Of a DNA stretch of 64,000 bases, positions 28,673 to 38,908 are shown piece by piece (position 1 is the stretch's first letter; each line of letters opens with the position of its first letter). This DNA is from Roseibium sp. TrichSKD4 (GTDB lineage: Bacteria > Pseudomonadota > Alphaproteobacteria > Rhizobiales > Stappiaceae): NCBI RefSeq assembly GCF_000148725.1, contig NZ_GL476320.1, positions 694,772-758,771 of the forward strand, written 5' to 3'. Below the pieces are notes generated by a model, which did not search any database, was not told the origin of the DNA, and worked only from the letters and a program-made list of their open reading frames with translations. Position numbers and translations under genes: made by a program.

Positions 28673-29692
28673 TTATGTTGCGGATGGGTCAGCAAGCACC
28701 GCAGCAAATCGAAGGGCTGCTGCAAAGCTGTCAATTTTCACCTGACCTGTTCCAGCAAGCGAATAGGCTGTTCCATGATCGGGTGAGGTTCGGACAAAAG
28801 GAAGGCCGAGTGTTACATTTACAGCCTCATCAAAGCCAAGAGTTTTCGCCGGGATCAGAACCTGATCGTGATACATGCCAATTGCGCAATCGTAGGTTTT
28901 TCGAGCGTCGCCGTGAAACAGTGTGTCCGCAGGATGTGGCCCGGAGACCCTTACGCCTTCGCTTTGCAATTGTGCCAGAGCAGGTGCAATGACCTCCCGA
29001 TCCTCTGTGCCCATTGTGCCACTTTCGCCAGCGTGTGGGTTCAGCCCGCAAATGGCGAGGCGGGGGTGCTGTATTCCAAATCGGGTTTTCAGATCCTTGT
29101 CGGTTGTGCGAACAACATCAAGGATCAGCTCTTTGGTCAGGGATGTTGGTACTTTGGAAATCGGAATGTGAATGGTTACCGGTACGACCATCAGATCCGG
29201 TCCGGCAATCAGCATTACTGGTTTGGGCCTTGTGCCCCAATACTTCTCAGCCAGAGCGCCGAGATACTCTGTATGCCCGGGGTGTTCAAAGCCATGGCTA
29301 TAAAGCGCGGCTTTGTTGATTGGATTTGTGACAACAGCGGCCGCAACGCCACTGTTAACATCGGCCACAGCCTGTTCAATTGAGGACAAAACGGTCGCAG
29401 CGGTAACCGAATTTTCTAGGCCGGGTGTGTCTTCCACTGAGCCACCCGTTTGTACAACAGGCAAGGCCTTGTCAAAAACCGCATTTGCTTCGGTCGCATC
29501 ACATTCTTGAACTAGGACTTTGAGGCCCAATTGGCGCGCGCGCTCCGTTAGAAGGGAAACATCTGAGCGAATATAAAAATATGGCAGTTGGAGTTTACGT
29601 CGGTTGGCCCAGGCTAGCAGGGTAATGTCTGGGCCAATTCCGGCTGGTTCGCCGCTCGTAACGGCTAGAGGCTTTGGTATGTGAACCATCAA
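28673..29692 (-). CDS. pdxA: 4-hydroxythreonine-4-phosphate dehydrogenase PdxA
   Basis: A 339-residue NAD-dependent enzyme of pyridoxal phosphate synthesis. Typical motifs are [13 protein letters not shown] at the N-terminus, the metal His in [23 protein letters not shown] and [10 protein letters not shown]. The start is six bases or so after the surA stop, so the two are coupled; the alternative ATG at 29689 is in the same frame. Confidence 0.96.
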   Translation of the reverse strand: MMVHIPKPLAVTSGEPAGIGPDITLLAWANRRKLQLPYFYIRSDVSLLTERARQLGLKVLVQECDATEANAVFDKALPVVQTGGSVEDTPGLENSVTAATVLSSIEQAVADVNSGVAAAVVTNPINKAALYSHGFEHPGHTEYLGALAEKYWGTRPKPVMLIAGPDLMVVPVTIHIPISKVPTSLTKELILDVVRTTDKDLKTRFGIQHPRLAICGLNPHAGESGTMGTEDREVIAPALAQLQSEGVRVSGPHPADTLFHGDARKTYDCAIGMYHDQVLIPAKTLGFDEAVNVTLGLPFVRTSPDHGTAYSLAGTGQVKIDSFAAALRFAAVLADPSAT

Positions 29693-29697
29693 GTCCT

Positions 29698-30618
29698 TCA
29701 GGGGTAAACAATGCTTGCGCGACGCCGTAGGTCCATCAGATACCGTCGGGTTAGGGCTTCGCCTTCTTTTGCACGGAGTTCGTTTTCAAGTTCTGTACGT
29801 GCTGCGATGTCCGACGCAATTTCCCGCTTGCCGCACACAGCGATCATCTCAAAACCTACCTCTGTCTTGCGAGGAGAGGTTAGCTTGCCAGGTGTCGTCT
29901 TACTGATTTCCTTGCGCATCGGTTCTGGCAATTCGGTTTCCAGACGACGCCCTATCGGCTGCACGACAACTTCGCTGTATTTTCCAAAAACAGCACCAGC
30001 GCTGTCGCAGGCCGTCACGGCTTTGCGAATGCTGTTGCTTTCAGCCAAACGCTTGTTTCGGAAGCCCTTGGAGGACTTCTTTGGAACCACCACGATGACG
30101 CGCTGAAGGTTGTACTCAACACTGATGTTTTTGTTCTCGTCATCCGACTTGCGAAGCGCGTTGATAATATCGGATTCATCGACATCAACCTGACTGTTAA
30201 ACCTGCGGCGGACGCTTTGCTGAAACGCAAGTTGGGCTTTCAGTCTGTCCTTCAAGGTCTGAGGGTTTACGCCGCTTTGACGAAGTCCGGCAGTCAGCTT
30301 GGCAGGTGTCAATTTCACATTGCGTGCAATATTTGCGTATGCGTTATTGACTTCTGCTTCGGAAATCTTGACGCCAATTCTTGAGGCCTCTTCCAGCCTA
30401 AGCCGGTCATCGATCAGCTCTTTTTCGGCTTCACGACGAGATGCGGCGACCGAAGAGCGCTGGATGAGGCGGATTAGCTTCGCACGTTGATTGATGTCAT
30501 AGGTGGTAATCGGCTTTCCATTCACGACCACCTTGATACCAGCGGATGCAGGCGTCAATCCAAAGCCACCCATCACTACTAGGAGGGTAAGAAAGATCGG
30601 AAGTACTCGTTTCCGCAT
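29698..30618 (-). CDS. surA: SurA-like periplasmic chaperone/peptidylprolyl isomerase
   Basis: A 306-residue exported protein with a signal peptide (residues 1-26, ending TPASA) and a SurA N-terminal domain (IKVVVNGKPITTYDINQRAKLI through about residue 160). The C-terminal part resembles a parvulin fold, but only weakly, and the isomerase may be inactive. It helps outer-membrane proteins, including LptD, to fold. It follows lptD by 146 bases in the lptF-lptG-lptD-surA-pdxA-rsmA order typical of alphaproteobacteria. Confidence 0.88.
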   Translation of the reverse strand: MRKRVLPIFLTLLVVMGGFGLTPASAGIKVVVNGKPITTYDINQRAKLIRLIQRSSVAASRREAEKELIDDRLRLEEASRIGVKISEAEVNNAYANIARNVKLTPAKLTAGLRQSGVNPQTLKDRLKAQLAFQQSVRRRFNSQVDVDESDIINALRKSDDENKNISVEYNLQRVIVVVPKKSSKGFRNKRLAESNSIRKAVTACDSAGAVFGKYSEVVVQPIGRRLETELPEPMRKEISKTTPGKLTSPRKTEVGFEMIAVCGKREIASDIAARTELENELRAKEGEALTRRYLMDLRRRASIVYP

Positions 30619-30764
30619 AAGGTGTTCGTCCGTCGTTGGCAGTAAACGCGATTTTAGTTTACTTATCTTGATTGCCGCGTCTTATAACGCAACGCTTTTC
30701 AGGTCTTGGTAGACCATCCAATTGTAGCGTTAAAAAGGCGCTGATTTCCAGACACAATCGACGT

Positions 30765-33158
30765 TTATTGGCCTAAGCCCTGAAACAGTTGGAAGTCGCC
30801 GATTGTTCTCAAGCCAAAGCGGAAGTAGACAGTCTTGTTCGTGGCTTCCCCATCGTTCCGGCTTCTATCTTCGAGATAAGACAGTGACATGGAAAACCCT
30901 TCGTCATCGTAGCCGATGCCGATACCATCTTGAACGATGTTCTCATTCTCGATGTCATAACGGAACGAACCATATGCGCGCCAGTTCTCAAGCAAGCGTA
31001 TGCTCGCAGACCCAACCAGTTCCTCACGTGGTTCATCGATTCCAAGATTTGGCTGCTCACCCAAAAAGGCATAAGTGAGTGAGGAAACGACCGGACCGTA
31101 ACTGGCGAGCGCCTGAGCTTGTAGTCGGTTTACAGACAGGTCTTCATCGTCAAAGCGGGCTTGAGCACCAACCTTGACCCCGAAGCGGGTGTCAAAATAA
31201 AGACTGCCGACATAGTCAGATTCGCGGCTTTCCAGACCAGAGTCCAATGAGGAGCCGAGAAGGTCGGCTTTCTCGAAGGAATTCTCACCGGACAGCTGGA
31301 TCGAACGGCCGAACAGGGCGCTGATGTAATAGCCCTCGTTGAGTTGCAGCTTGTAACTCATGCCAAGGTTCAGGCGGGATCCACCTTCTGCACGGTCAAA
31401 ACCGGAGAATTTATCGTAATCAAACAGGGTCGTTGTATCAAACACAAGGCTCTGCGCATCATCATTTGGCAGCTCGCCGATCCGCTGCTCGTCTGGCCGC
31501 ACAATGACTTGTGCAATTGGTTCGATGATTTGATTGCCGCCCTGGAATGTCGCGACAATCGGGTAACGATATTCCAGACCTGCTGCTGGCATGGCGCGTC
31601 CGGCAAAGTCTTCATTCGCCAAGCGATTTACATCGCGATCAGCGCCTGCCTGCCAGAATAGGTCACCGCGCACATAGGCAAACGGTGTGAAACTTTGACC
31701 AATTGGGTCAATGAATGTGCGTCGCCATTCTGCTTCACCAGACAAGCGAGAGAATGTGCCATCAATACCGCGAAAGCGCGATGTCGTTCCGCCATCTGGT
31801 GAGAAAGCGTCAGTTTCTGAACGGGTGAGCGAGCTGAAGTTGGCTTTGAGTGAAAGCTCGCCATCAACGATTGGATCGCTGAAAACATAGTCATAGTCGA
31901 CAATGGGCAGAACAAACGCTTGCTTATCTTGGAGCTTGTCGCCTACCGGAGAAAAACCCGGTGCATCAAGATCCTCATTTCGATAATCTTCCTGCGAAAT
32001 CGAGTAAGCAAGGCCCTTGAAGGTAAGGCTATTTCGGTCGGTGTAGCCATCTAGATAAATGTTAGATCTGTTGGCACCGCCCATACTCGTCCAAGTATAG
32101 TCAGCAAGCACAGATCTGTCTGACTTGTAAACAAGATCCCAGCCGTAAGACCAGAAGTTGTTCAGTGAGAAGCTACCGGTTGTTCTTACCGCGCCGCGCA
32201 ATTGTTCATCGCCACTTGTGCCGGAGAACTTCGAGCGGTCCATCTGACTGATACCGGCGGCAGAGATAGTGTAACTACCGTTTTTCAACTGGTGCCGGAA
32301 ACTCACATCACCCAGAACACCTTGTCGGGTTAGCGGTGTCAGTGTTGTGGTAAGATCATAGTGAGGACTTAGCGCCCAATAATATGGGACCGAAACACCA
32401 AAGCCGAGCTTGCTGGATAGAATATAGTTTGGAATCAGGAACCCGGATTTCCGTTTAACCGAAGGGTCTGGCATCGAAAGAAACGGTACATACGCTATAG
32501 GCACACCAAAAAACTCGAACCGGGCGTTTTCATAGCGGATCGTCTGAGCTTTTTTATCGTGAATGATCGTGGCGGATTTAATGCGCCAAAGCGGTGGCTT
32601 TTCCGGCGGGTGTTTCGGGCCGGTGTAAACGCTATAGGTGCCGTTCTTGAATGTTGTTTTGTTGCCGTTCTGGCGCTCTGCGCTGTCAGCGATGATCCGG
32701 GTCCGATCAGCGGTTTCAACCCGAAGGGCGCGCGCAAAACCGTTGGCCAAATCATCGGAAAGCGTAATTTCTTCCGTTTGGATAACGTTGCCCTCAGGTT
32801 CCGTCAGGATGACATTGCCATGCGCAGTAAGCTGCCCGTTCGCGCGGTCAAAGGTGATCTTTGCAGCTTCGACGGTGATCCCATCGTAGAAAACCTGAAC
32901 GTTTCCTGTCGCGATGATCAAATCACGATCAAAATCATAGGTCAGATTATCGGATTCCAATGCCATCTCGGCATTCGGATCCAGATCGCCTGCAAAATTC
33001 GCTTCCAAAGCTTCTTGTGCAGCCGCTGGTGATGACCAAATGGTGCCTTGAAGCAGCGCAATAGCTGCCACGGTTCCAAGCATTTTTGCAAGGAGACGCA
33101 ACTTCCTGTGACACTTAGAAGTGCCATCGACCGGTAAGGTTGTGACGATACGCTTCAC
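30765..33158 (-). CDS. lptD: LPS assembly outer-membrane protein LptD
   Basis: A 797-residue outer-membrane protein that places lipopolysaccharide on the cell surface. It has a signal peptide (about residues 22-47, ending SPAAAQ), an OstA/LptA-like N-terminal domain (LTYDFDRDLIIATGNVQVFYDG) and a C-terminal barrel rich in aromatic beta strands, ending in FRFGLRTIGDFQLFQGLGQ. Translation starts with GTG at 33158, six bases after the lptG stop. In many alphaproteobacteria the barrel aligns poorly with E. coli LptD, so detailed function is inferred from domain and context. Confidence 0.93.
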   Translation of the reverse strand: MKRIVTTLPVDGTSKCHRKLRLLAKMLGTVAAIALLQGTIWSSPAAAQEALEANFAGDLDPNAEMALESDNLTYDFDRDLIIATGNVQVFYDGITVEAAKITFDRANGQLTAHGNVILTEPEGNVIQTEEITLSDDLANGFARALRVETADRTRIIADSAERQNGNKTTFKNGTYSVYTGPKHPPEKPPLWRIKSATIIHDKKAQTIRYENARFEFFGVPIAYVPFLSMPDPSVKRKSGFLIPNYILSSKLGFGVSVPYYWALSPHYDLTTTLTPLTRQGVLGDVSFRHQLKNGSYTISAAGISQMDRSKFSGTSGDEQLRGAVRTTGSFSLNNFWSYGWDLVYKSDRSVLADYTWTSMGGANRSNIYLDGYTDRNSLTFKGLAYSISQEDYRNEDLDAPGFSPVGDKLQDKQAFVLPIVDYDYVFSDPIVDGELSLKANFSSLTRSETDAFSPDGGTTSRFRGIDGTFSRLSGEAEWRRTFIDPIGQSFTPFAYVRGDLFWQAGADRDVNRLANEDFAGRAMPAAGLEYRYPIVATFQGGNQIIEPIAQVIVRPDEQRIGELPNDDAQSLVFDTTTLFDYDKFSGFDRAEGGSRLNLGMSYKLQLNEGYYISALFGRSIQLSGENSFEKADLLGSSLDSGLESRESDYVGSLYFDTRFGVKVGAQARFDDEDLSVNRLQAQALASYGPVVSSLTYAFLGEQPNLGIDEPREELVGSASIRLLENWRAYGSFRYDIENENIVQDGIGIGYDDEGFSMSLSYLEDRSRNDGEATNKTVYFRFGLRTIGDFQLFQGLGQ

Positions 33159-33164
33159 TTCTTC

Positions 33165-34259
33165 TTACCCGTCTTCCTGTTTCAGCAGGATTGTCAAACC
33201 CATTAGTACCCCAAATATCCCCGGAGCCCACGCAGCAACAATCGGAGGCACGATTCCAGCCCCACCGAAATCCTTCGCTAGCTCGGAGAGAACGTAAAGC
33301 ACGAACCCGGCTACGATTCCACCCAAAATCATACTCCCAAGGCCACCAAATCGAGATACCCGAAGGGAAACCGCCGCTGCAATGATTATCATTGCTGTTA
33401 AAAGCAGAGGTCTGGCCAACAGAGTCTGATACTGAAGTGTATAGCGATAAGCTGGCAGGCCGGCATTGCGGGCCAGCTCGATAAACCTCGGTAAGGACCA
33501 GAAGGAAATTGATTCTGGAGACCCAATGCTCTCTCGAACCTCTGTGGCCGTCAGATAAGTGCTGACTTCATAACGGCCATATTGTTGTGGGTCGCGTTCT
33601 GTCGTGTAGACCGTTACATCTTCCAAAAACCAGATTTGGTCTCCAAGGCGCGCAGTAGCCGCTTCGACCCGTTCCTTGAAGGATCCTTCCTTGTCGAAGG
33701 CAAAGATAGTGACATCAAGAAGTCGAGTGCCGCCATCCAAAAGCTGCTTGGCAAGCAAAACAGATTCGCCGTCCAAGCCGTCTTGCCGTACCCAGACGTC
33801 CTGAGTTGTTTGCAGAAGGAAACTCTGCTCAGAGCCGAACAGACCTGCCGCCGCTTCGTCCGAGCGATGCTGGAGCCAGACTGCGAGCGGATTGTAGGCG
33901 ACGACGGACAGAGTTCCAATAATCAAACCTACAACTACGGCGGGGGCTGCGAACTGCCAGACGGATATGCCGCTGGCGCGAGCAACCACCAGTTCCAGCG
34001 CACGGGAGAGGGTGACAAAGGCCAATATTGAGCCGAACAAGACGGCAAAAGGGATTACTTGTTCAAGAAGCAGGGGAACACGCAGGATTGAGATCAAGGC
34101 GACCCGTACAACGGTGAATCCTTCCTGATCGCCGCCGCGACGCACCAGCTCCAGAACATCGAACAAGAAAATGAGCACAGCTGCGAGCAGAAATAGCCCA
34201 AGGATAGACTTAAAAAAACGTGCGGAGAAATAGATTGCAAGTGTGCGACCCAAGATCAT
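33165..34259 (-). CDS. lptG: LPS export ABC transporter permease LptG
   Basis: A 364-residue YjgP/YjgQ-family permease with three membrane helices at the N-terminus, a periplasmic beta-jellyroll domain and three helices at the C-terminus. Together with LptF and the ATPase LptB (not in the window) it extracts LPS from the inner membrane. It overlaps lptF by four bases and is followed directly by lptD. Confidence 0.93.
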   Translation of the reverse strand: MILGRTLAIYFSARFFKSILGLFLLAAVLIFLFDVLELVRRGGDQEGFTVVRVALISILRVPLLLEQVIPFAVLFGSILAFVTLSRALELVVARASGISVWQFAAPAVVVGLIIGTLSVVAYNPLAVWLQHRSDEAAAGLFGSEQSFLLQTTQDVWVRQDGLDGESVLLAKQLLDGGTRLLDVTIFAFDKEGSFKERVEAATARLGDQIWFLEDVTVYTTERDPQQYGRYEVSTYLTATEVRESIGSPESISFWSLPRFIELARNAGLPAYRYTLQYQTLLARPLLLTAMIIIAAAVSLRVSRFGGLGSMILGGIVAGFVLYVLSELAKDFGGAGIVPPIVAAWAPGIFGVLMGLTILLKQEDG

Positions 34260-35443
34260 GAGGCGCCACCTTGTTGATGACCGCTGAAGCGGGATTGCAG
34301 CCGTTCTATCAGTTGGGACATACGCTCATTGAGGTCAATGAGCCACTTGGGGGCAGGGCCTCTGTCATCTTGCATGATCGACCAAACGGAAACTGCCATA
34401 GCAGCTATTGGAACCACATAGAGAAGTAGGAGAAGCCCCGTAAAGCCACTGGCGATAGCCGTTACCCCAAAACCGGCTGTACGAAGCAAAATGCATGTTG
34501 TGATAGCGCCGAGGATCGCAATTCCGCGCCCCTGCCGCGTTGTTCTGGCTTTGCCGAGAAAGGCAAAGACCACCAAAGCGAAAGCAAGACAATAGAGCGG
34601 TTGACTGAAACGCTCATGCAGTTCGGCCAACAGCTTGTCCGGATGCTGCAGGGCATAGGCATCGTTCGGCGGTGGGTTGAGCAGGTTCATCGTTGACCGC
34701 TCACTGGCCTTGTACACAGGTTCCGAGGCTTCCGGGATCAGGTTGGAAAGGTCAAACGCATAAGACTGGAAACGGACAATCGAGATTTCTCCAGCACCTT
34801 TCGGCTTTCTCTGGATCGTTCCGTTTTGCATGACCAATAAGGTGCGGTCGGCCACTTCAACGATGTGTCCGGTGTCAGACTGATAGGTGAATGCGGTGTC
34901 CTTGTCGCGCACATCATGCAGAAGCAGACCGTCAAGCGTTCCGTTGCCAGAGCGATTACGAATGTGGAAGGTGAGCCCCGCGTCCATATTGATGAAATGG
35001 CCCGGCTTGACGATATTGGCCACCAAATCGGCGCGCACGCGGGTGATTTCTTCTCTAAGCTCACCCAGGCCTAACGGTGCGACATAGATTGAAAGCGTGG
35101 CTGTGAGAGCGGTGACAGCTGCGGTAAAAATCAACACCGGCTTCAATACCAGAAATCTGGACCCACCGGTTGCATCGATCACGATCAGCTCACTGTCGCC
35201 GGAAAGCGCGTTCAGGACCAGAACAAGGGCAATCATCAAGGCAAAGGGGGCTACGATCACCAGCAAGAATGGCAGCGCCAACATGGTGATGCCAATAAAT
35301 TGGACAATGGTTTGCCCCTTTGATGTCACAAGATCCAACTGGCGCAGGGCCTGCGTTGACCAAACCACCCCGGCCATGGCCGCCATGGCCATAAAGAAAA
35401 CGCCTATCGCACGTTTAAAGATGTAGCGCTCGAGTGTTTTCAT
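34256..35443 (-). CDS. lptF: LPS export ABC transporter permease LptF
   Basis: A 395-residue partner of LptG with the same topology (YIFKRAIGVFFMAMAAMAGVVW at the start). The N-terminal block LERYIFKRA is a family hallmark. It is the first gene of the lptF-lptG-lptD-surA-pdxA-rsmA run, and its ATG overlaps no other gene. The 227-base divergent gap to pepA should carry its promoter; no clear consensus was found. Confidence 0.93.
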   Translation of the reverse strand: MKTLERYIFKRAIGVFFMAMAAMAGVVWSTQALRQLDLVTSKGQTIVQFIGITMLALPFLLVIVAPFALMIALVLVLNALSGDSELIVIDATGGSRFLVLKPVLIFTAAVTALTATLSIYVAPLGLGELREEITRVRADLVANIVKPGHFINMDAGLTFHIRNRSGNGTLDGLLLHDVRDKDTAFTYQSDTGHIVEVADRTLLVMQNGTIQRKPKGAGEISIVRFQSYAFDLSNLIPEASEPVYKASERSTMNLLNPPPNDAYALQHPDKLLAELHERFSQPLYCLAFALVVFAFLGKARTTRQGRGIAILGAITTCILLRTAGFGVTAIASGFTGLLLLLYVVPIAAMAVSVWSIMQDDRGPAPKWLIDLNERMSQLIERLQSRFSGHQQGGAS

Positions 35444-35670
35444 ACGGTGAGGGAGAACCTAAGAATTTGATTCATTTGCCTGTCCGGCGGCTCATAATAA
35501 GCCACGGTTTTGGTGAACATCTCACCAATAAAGATGGTTAAAATATTATGCAATCGGGTTTTTGGGTAGGGAGAAGGAGCTTGCGGCGTCTTTGGAAAAA
35601 GCGGTTTATTTCCCAATCAACGTGTGCAAGCCTTTGGCACATTCTTCATGCAATCGACTGGGATTAAATA

Positions 35671-37176
35671 ATGACAACGCTCAAGAAAGTATCCTTTGGA
35701 AAACTAGTTGCCCCAAAGGATGGAACGGTTATTGCGTTTGTGGATGAAAACCTCGCAGGCGGTAGCTTTCTGGAAGGTCTTTATGGTGGCACGCTTGATG
35801 CCTTGGGCAAGGCTGCCGAAATCGCCGGCTTTACCGGTAAAATGGCAGCTGCGTTGGATCTGATCGCGCCTGCAGGTTTGGATTTGGAGCGCCTGATTGT
35901 TGTTGGGCTTGGAAAAACTGACGAGCTGAGCGAGCTCGATTGGCAAAACCTAGGCGGCACGGTCTATGGGCTCGCTCAAAAGGCCAGTGCCGACAAGGTG
36001 TTCATCGCGTTTGATCTGCTAGGGGAAAGTGCTGCAGCGCCTGAGAATGCTGCCGGGTTTGCGGCAGGCATGAAGTTGCGATCCTACAAATTCGATGATT
36101 TCAAAACCAAGAAAGCAGATGAGGCCTCCTCAGATCCGGTTACTATCCAGATTGGTGTCGCTGATACCAATGCTGCGAAAAAAGCTTGGGGTGCAGCAGA
36201 AGCGATTGCGGATGGGGTCATCCTGGCACGTGACCTTGTAGATCAACCAGCCAATGTGTTGGGGCCAGTGGAATTTGCTGCCCGGGCTAAAGCTCTCTCT
36301 AAGCTCGGTGCCGAGGTGGAGGTTCTCGGCGAAAAGGAAATGAAGAAGCTCAAGATGGATGCGCTTCTTGGTGTTTCTCAAGGTGCTGTCCGGCCGCCAC
36401 GTCTTGCCGTCATGCGTTGGAATGGCGGGAAAAAGAGTGAAAAGCCTGTGGCTTTCGTGGGGAAAGGTGTTGTCTTCGATACGGGCGGCATTTCCATCAA
36501 GCCATCAGGTGGCATGGAAGAGATGAAGGGCGATATGGGCGGAGCGGCAACGGTTGTTGGCGTCATGCATGCCCTTGCAGCACGGAAGGCCAAGGTCAAT
36601 GCAATCGGCGTGATTGGGCTTGTGGAAAACATGCCGGATGGAAATGCACAGCGTCCGGGCGATATCGTCACCGCCATGTCCGGCACGACCATTGAAATTT
36701 TGAACACGGACGCTGAAGGACGTTTGGTTCTTGCTGATGCTCTTTGGTACACGCAGGAGAAATACAAGCCTGCCTTTGTAATCGACCTCGCGACATTAAC
36801 AGGCGCAATCATTGTGGCTTTGGGACATCAAAACGCAGGCCTTTATTCCAACGACGACACGATTGCCGATCAGTTGAAGGCTGCGAGTGAGGTGACAGGC
36901 GAAGGCGTGTGGCGGATGCCGCTGTCGAAGGAATATGACAAGATTATCGACACGCCGAATGCTGACGTGAAAAACACCGGCGGCCGCTGGGCAGGATCAA
37001 TTACAGCTGCGCAGTTCCTGCAGCGCTTTATTCAAGATGGCACGACCTGGGTGCACCTCGATATTGCTGGCCCTGCGTTTGGCGGTCCCAAGACGGAGAT
37101 CTGCCAAGCTTGGGCGTCCGGCTTTGGTGTGCGTCTTCTGGACCGGCTTGTTTCGGACAATTACGAAGGCAAATAG
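35671..37176 (+). CDS. pepA: Leucyl aminopeptidase PepA
   Basis: A 501-residue M17 aminopeptidase with two zinc ions. The metal and catalytic motifs are [20 protein letters not shown] (Lys and Asp ligands), [16 protein letters not shown] and the final segment with [12 protein letters not shown]. Length is normal. It releases N-terminal residues from peptides and in some bacteria also binds DNA. It is divergent from lptF, with holC on the same strand farther on, a conserved neighbourhood. Confidence 0.96.
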   Translation: MTTLKKVSFGKLVAPKDGTVIAFVDENLAGGSFLEGLYGGTLDALGKAAEIAGFTGKMAAALDLIAPAGLDLERLIVVGLGKTDELSELDWQNLGGTVYGLAQKASADKVFIAFDLLGESAAAPENAAGFAAGMKLRSYKFDDFKTKKADEASSDPVTIQIGVADTNAAKKAWGAAEAIADGVILARDLVDQPANVLGPVEFAARAKALSKLGAEVEVLGEKEMKKLKMDALLGVSQGAVRPPRLAVMRWNGGKKSEKPVAFVGKGVVFDTGGISIKPSGGMEEMKGDMGGAATVVGVMHALAARKAKVNAIGVIGLVENMPDGNAQRPGDIVTAMSGTTIEILNTDAEGRLVLADALWYTQEKYKPAFVIDLATLTGAIIVALGHQNAGLYSNDDTIADQLKAASEVTGEGVWRMPLSKEYDKIIDTPNADVKNTGGRWAGSITAAQFLQRFIQDGTTWVHLDIAGPAFGGPKTEICQAWASGFGVRLLDRLVSDNYEGK

Positions 37177-37201
37177 GTGAGCGTTATCTGATATGGCAAA
37201 G

Positions 37202-37228
37202 AAAAACCCGCCGAAATGGCGGGTTTTT
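37202..37228 (+). terminator. Bidirectional terminator after pepA
   Basis: AAAAACCCGCC (37202-37212) pairs with GGCGGGTTTTT (37218-37228) around GAAAT. It has T-runs on both strands, so it can end pepA from the left and the small minus-strand gene at 37251-37370 from the right. Confidence 0.9.
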
Positions 37229-37250
37229 CGTATCCAGTTTTTTCAGGATA

Positions 37251-37370
37251 TCAGCACGTCTTGTAAGATTGGCAGGCTGTTGCCGGCTCCGTTACAATCA
37301 GGCCCATACCCGCTGTTGCTCCGGCCATTACCATTACCAGCGCAAGAAACACCATGATACGCGTGAACAT
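37251..37370 (-). CDS. Small membrane or secreted protein, 39 residues
   Basis: A short open frame beginning MFTRIMVFLALVMVMAGATA and ending in ACQSYKTC, with two Cys in the last seven residues. It is preceded by GGGGGATGA just ahead of the ATG at 37370, a good ribosome site, and ends 22 bases before a bidirectional terminator. The first 20 residues would form a membrane helix or signal peptide. I do not recognise the family and it was too short for ordinary gene calling. The ribosome site, terminator and membrane-like composition support a real gene, but only conservation or translation data would confirm it. Confidence 0.55.
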   Translation of the reverse strand: MFTRIMVFLALVMVMAGATAGMGLIVTEPATACQSYKTC

Positions 37371-37607
37371 TCATCCCCCAACAGTCGTCAAACAGGTTCG
37401 CAAGACGTGATTTCTCGCCCGCGAATCCATCCCCGACAAAAATCTTTAGCCGTTCGACATTTTCGAAGCGTTAATGATACGACTGGACATGGATGTCCAT
37501 GGAGTGAAATGCCTGTGAATTATTCTATGGCGGAGGTGTTGTGCGGATGCATCACGTTAAGGCTTGAGGCCACAACGCCTCGTTCAAGAAGATGAGTTTC
37601 GTCGCCC

Positions 37608-38060
37608 ATGAGTGTTGATGTGGTTTTTTATCATCTGTTGCACAAACCGCTAGAAGCTGCCTTGCCGCAGCTCTTGCTCAAGTGTCTGGATCGAGATTGT
37701 AAGGTGGTAGTTCAAACGGGGTCGCAGGAGCGCTGCGATGCTTTGGACGCGCATTTGTGGACCTTCTCTGACGACAGTTTTCTGCCGCATGGCACGAAAG
37801 CAGACGGCCATGCAGAGTTCCAGCCGATTTATCTGACTTGTGAAGATGACAATCCAAATCAGGCGGATGTGCGGTTTCTGGTTGATCGGGCGGTGAGACC
37901 GCCCCTGCACGGCTATCAACGCGCCATTTACATGTTCGATGGGCGCGATGAAGAGGCGGTGGCAGAAGCGCGGCAGAACTGGAAAAGTGCCAAGTCAGAA
38001 GGCTTTAATGTGACCTACTGGCAGCAGACTGAAAATGGGGGGTGGGATCAAAAGGCATGA
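37608..38060 (+). CDS. holC: DNA polymerase III subunit chi (HolC)
   Basis: A 150-residue chi subunit that links the clamp loader to single-strand-binding protein. It has VVFYHLLHKPLEAALPQLLLK at the N-terminus, RCDALDAHLWTFSDDSFLPHG and YMFDGRDEEAVAEAR, all typical of HolC. Its stop overlaps the next ATG (ATGA at 38057-38060). pepA and holC are also neighbours in many proteobacteria. Confidence 0.93.
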   Translation: MSVDVVFYHLLHKPLEAALPQLLLKCLDRDCKVVVQTGSQERCDALDAHLWTFSDDSFLPHGTKADGHAEFQPIYLTCEDDNPNQADVRFLVDRAVRPPLHGYQRAIYMFDGRDEEAVAEARQNWKSAKSEGFNVTYWQQTENGGWDQKA

Positions 38061-38776
38061 GCGAGGACAGCGTTCACGACGATGAAACCTTCATGGCCCG
38101 ACGTAACGAGGCGCGAGAGCGAATTGATGCGTTGACCGGTGCCAAGGGCGGTGATGCGGAGGACCGTCAGGCCTGGTTTGAAGAGGTGTACAGTCATGCG
38201 AACGGCGATGCTGCAGCGATCCCGTGGGCAGATCTCGCACCAAAGGCCGCGCTGGTCGAGTGGCTTGAAAAGAACCCCGGAGAGGGGCGCTCGGCTCTCG
38301 ATATCGCTTGCGGCCTTGGCGACAACGCAGAAGCCATTGCAGCAGCTGGCTACAAGACAACGGCATTTGACCTTTCAACGGCAGCCGTCGAGTGGGCCAA
38401 ACGCCGGTTTTCCGAAACCGCGGTCGATTATCAGGCCGGGGATTTATTCAATCTGCCGGAAGACTGGCGAGGTCGATTTGATCTCGTACATGAAAGCTAC
38501 ACGGTACAAGCTCTGCATGGAGAGCTGCGCGAGGCATCCATCACCGCGATTGCTGATCTGGTCGCTCCCGGTGGCAAGCTCGTGTTTTTAAACCGTACCC
38601 GCGAGGAGGGTACCTTGGCCGACGGGCCGCCTTGGCCCGTCATGCCGTCTGAATGGCGCCGCTTTGAAGAGCACGGCTTTGTTCTGCATACGGAAAGTTA
38701 TTTCCAGATTGAGCGGCCAGGGCGATCCATTCCACATGTCTTGGCGGTTTACAGACGACCGGAAGTATCGGGCTAA
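38057..38776 (+). CDS. Class I SAM-dependent methyltransferase
   Basis: A 239-residue methyltransferase of the Methyltransf_25/11 type. The SAM-binding motif is ALDIACGLGDNAEAIAAAGY, followed by an acidic loop TAFDLSTAAVEWAKRR; VHESYTVQAL is the post-motif strand. The N-terminal 55 residues are helical and specific. It overlaps holC by four bases. The substrate is not evident; a thiol or small-molecule substrate is possible. Confidence 0.85.
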   Translation: MSEDSVHDDETFMARRNEARERIDALTGAKGGDAEDRQAWFEEVYSHANGDAAAIPWADLAPKAALVEWLEKNPGEGRSALDIACGLGDNAEAIAAAGYKTTAFDLSTAAVEWAKRRFSETAVDYQAGDLFNLPEDWRGRFDLVHESYTVQALHGELREASITAIADLVAPGGKLVFLNRTREEGTLADGPPWPVMPSEWRRFEEHGFVLHTESYFQIERPGRSIPHVLAVYRRPEVSG

Positions 38777-38908
38777 GTCCCTGATGCCCGAACGGTAAAA
38801 GCCGCGAAACGCCTTGCATTACTGTCAAATTTGCGAATACGTGTCGCAGAGCCAAATCATGGCTTCGTGGCGGGGATACCACGCAAGTTTGCCAAAGGGG
38901 ATGAGAGT

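Noticed and set aside
37371-37607. A small plus-strand gene between the 39-residue gene and holC
   Set aside because: Frames here run through holC leader sequence without a good start or composition.
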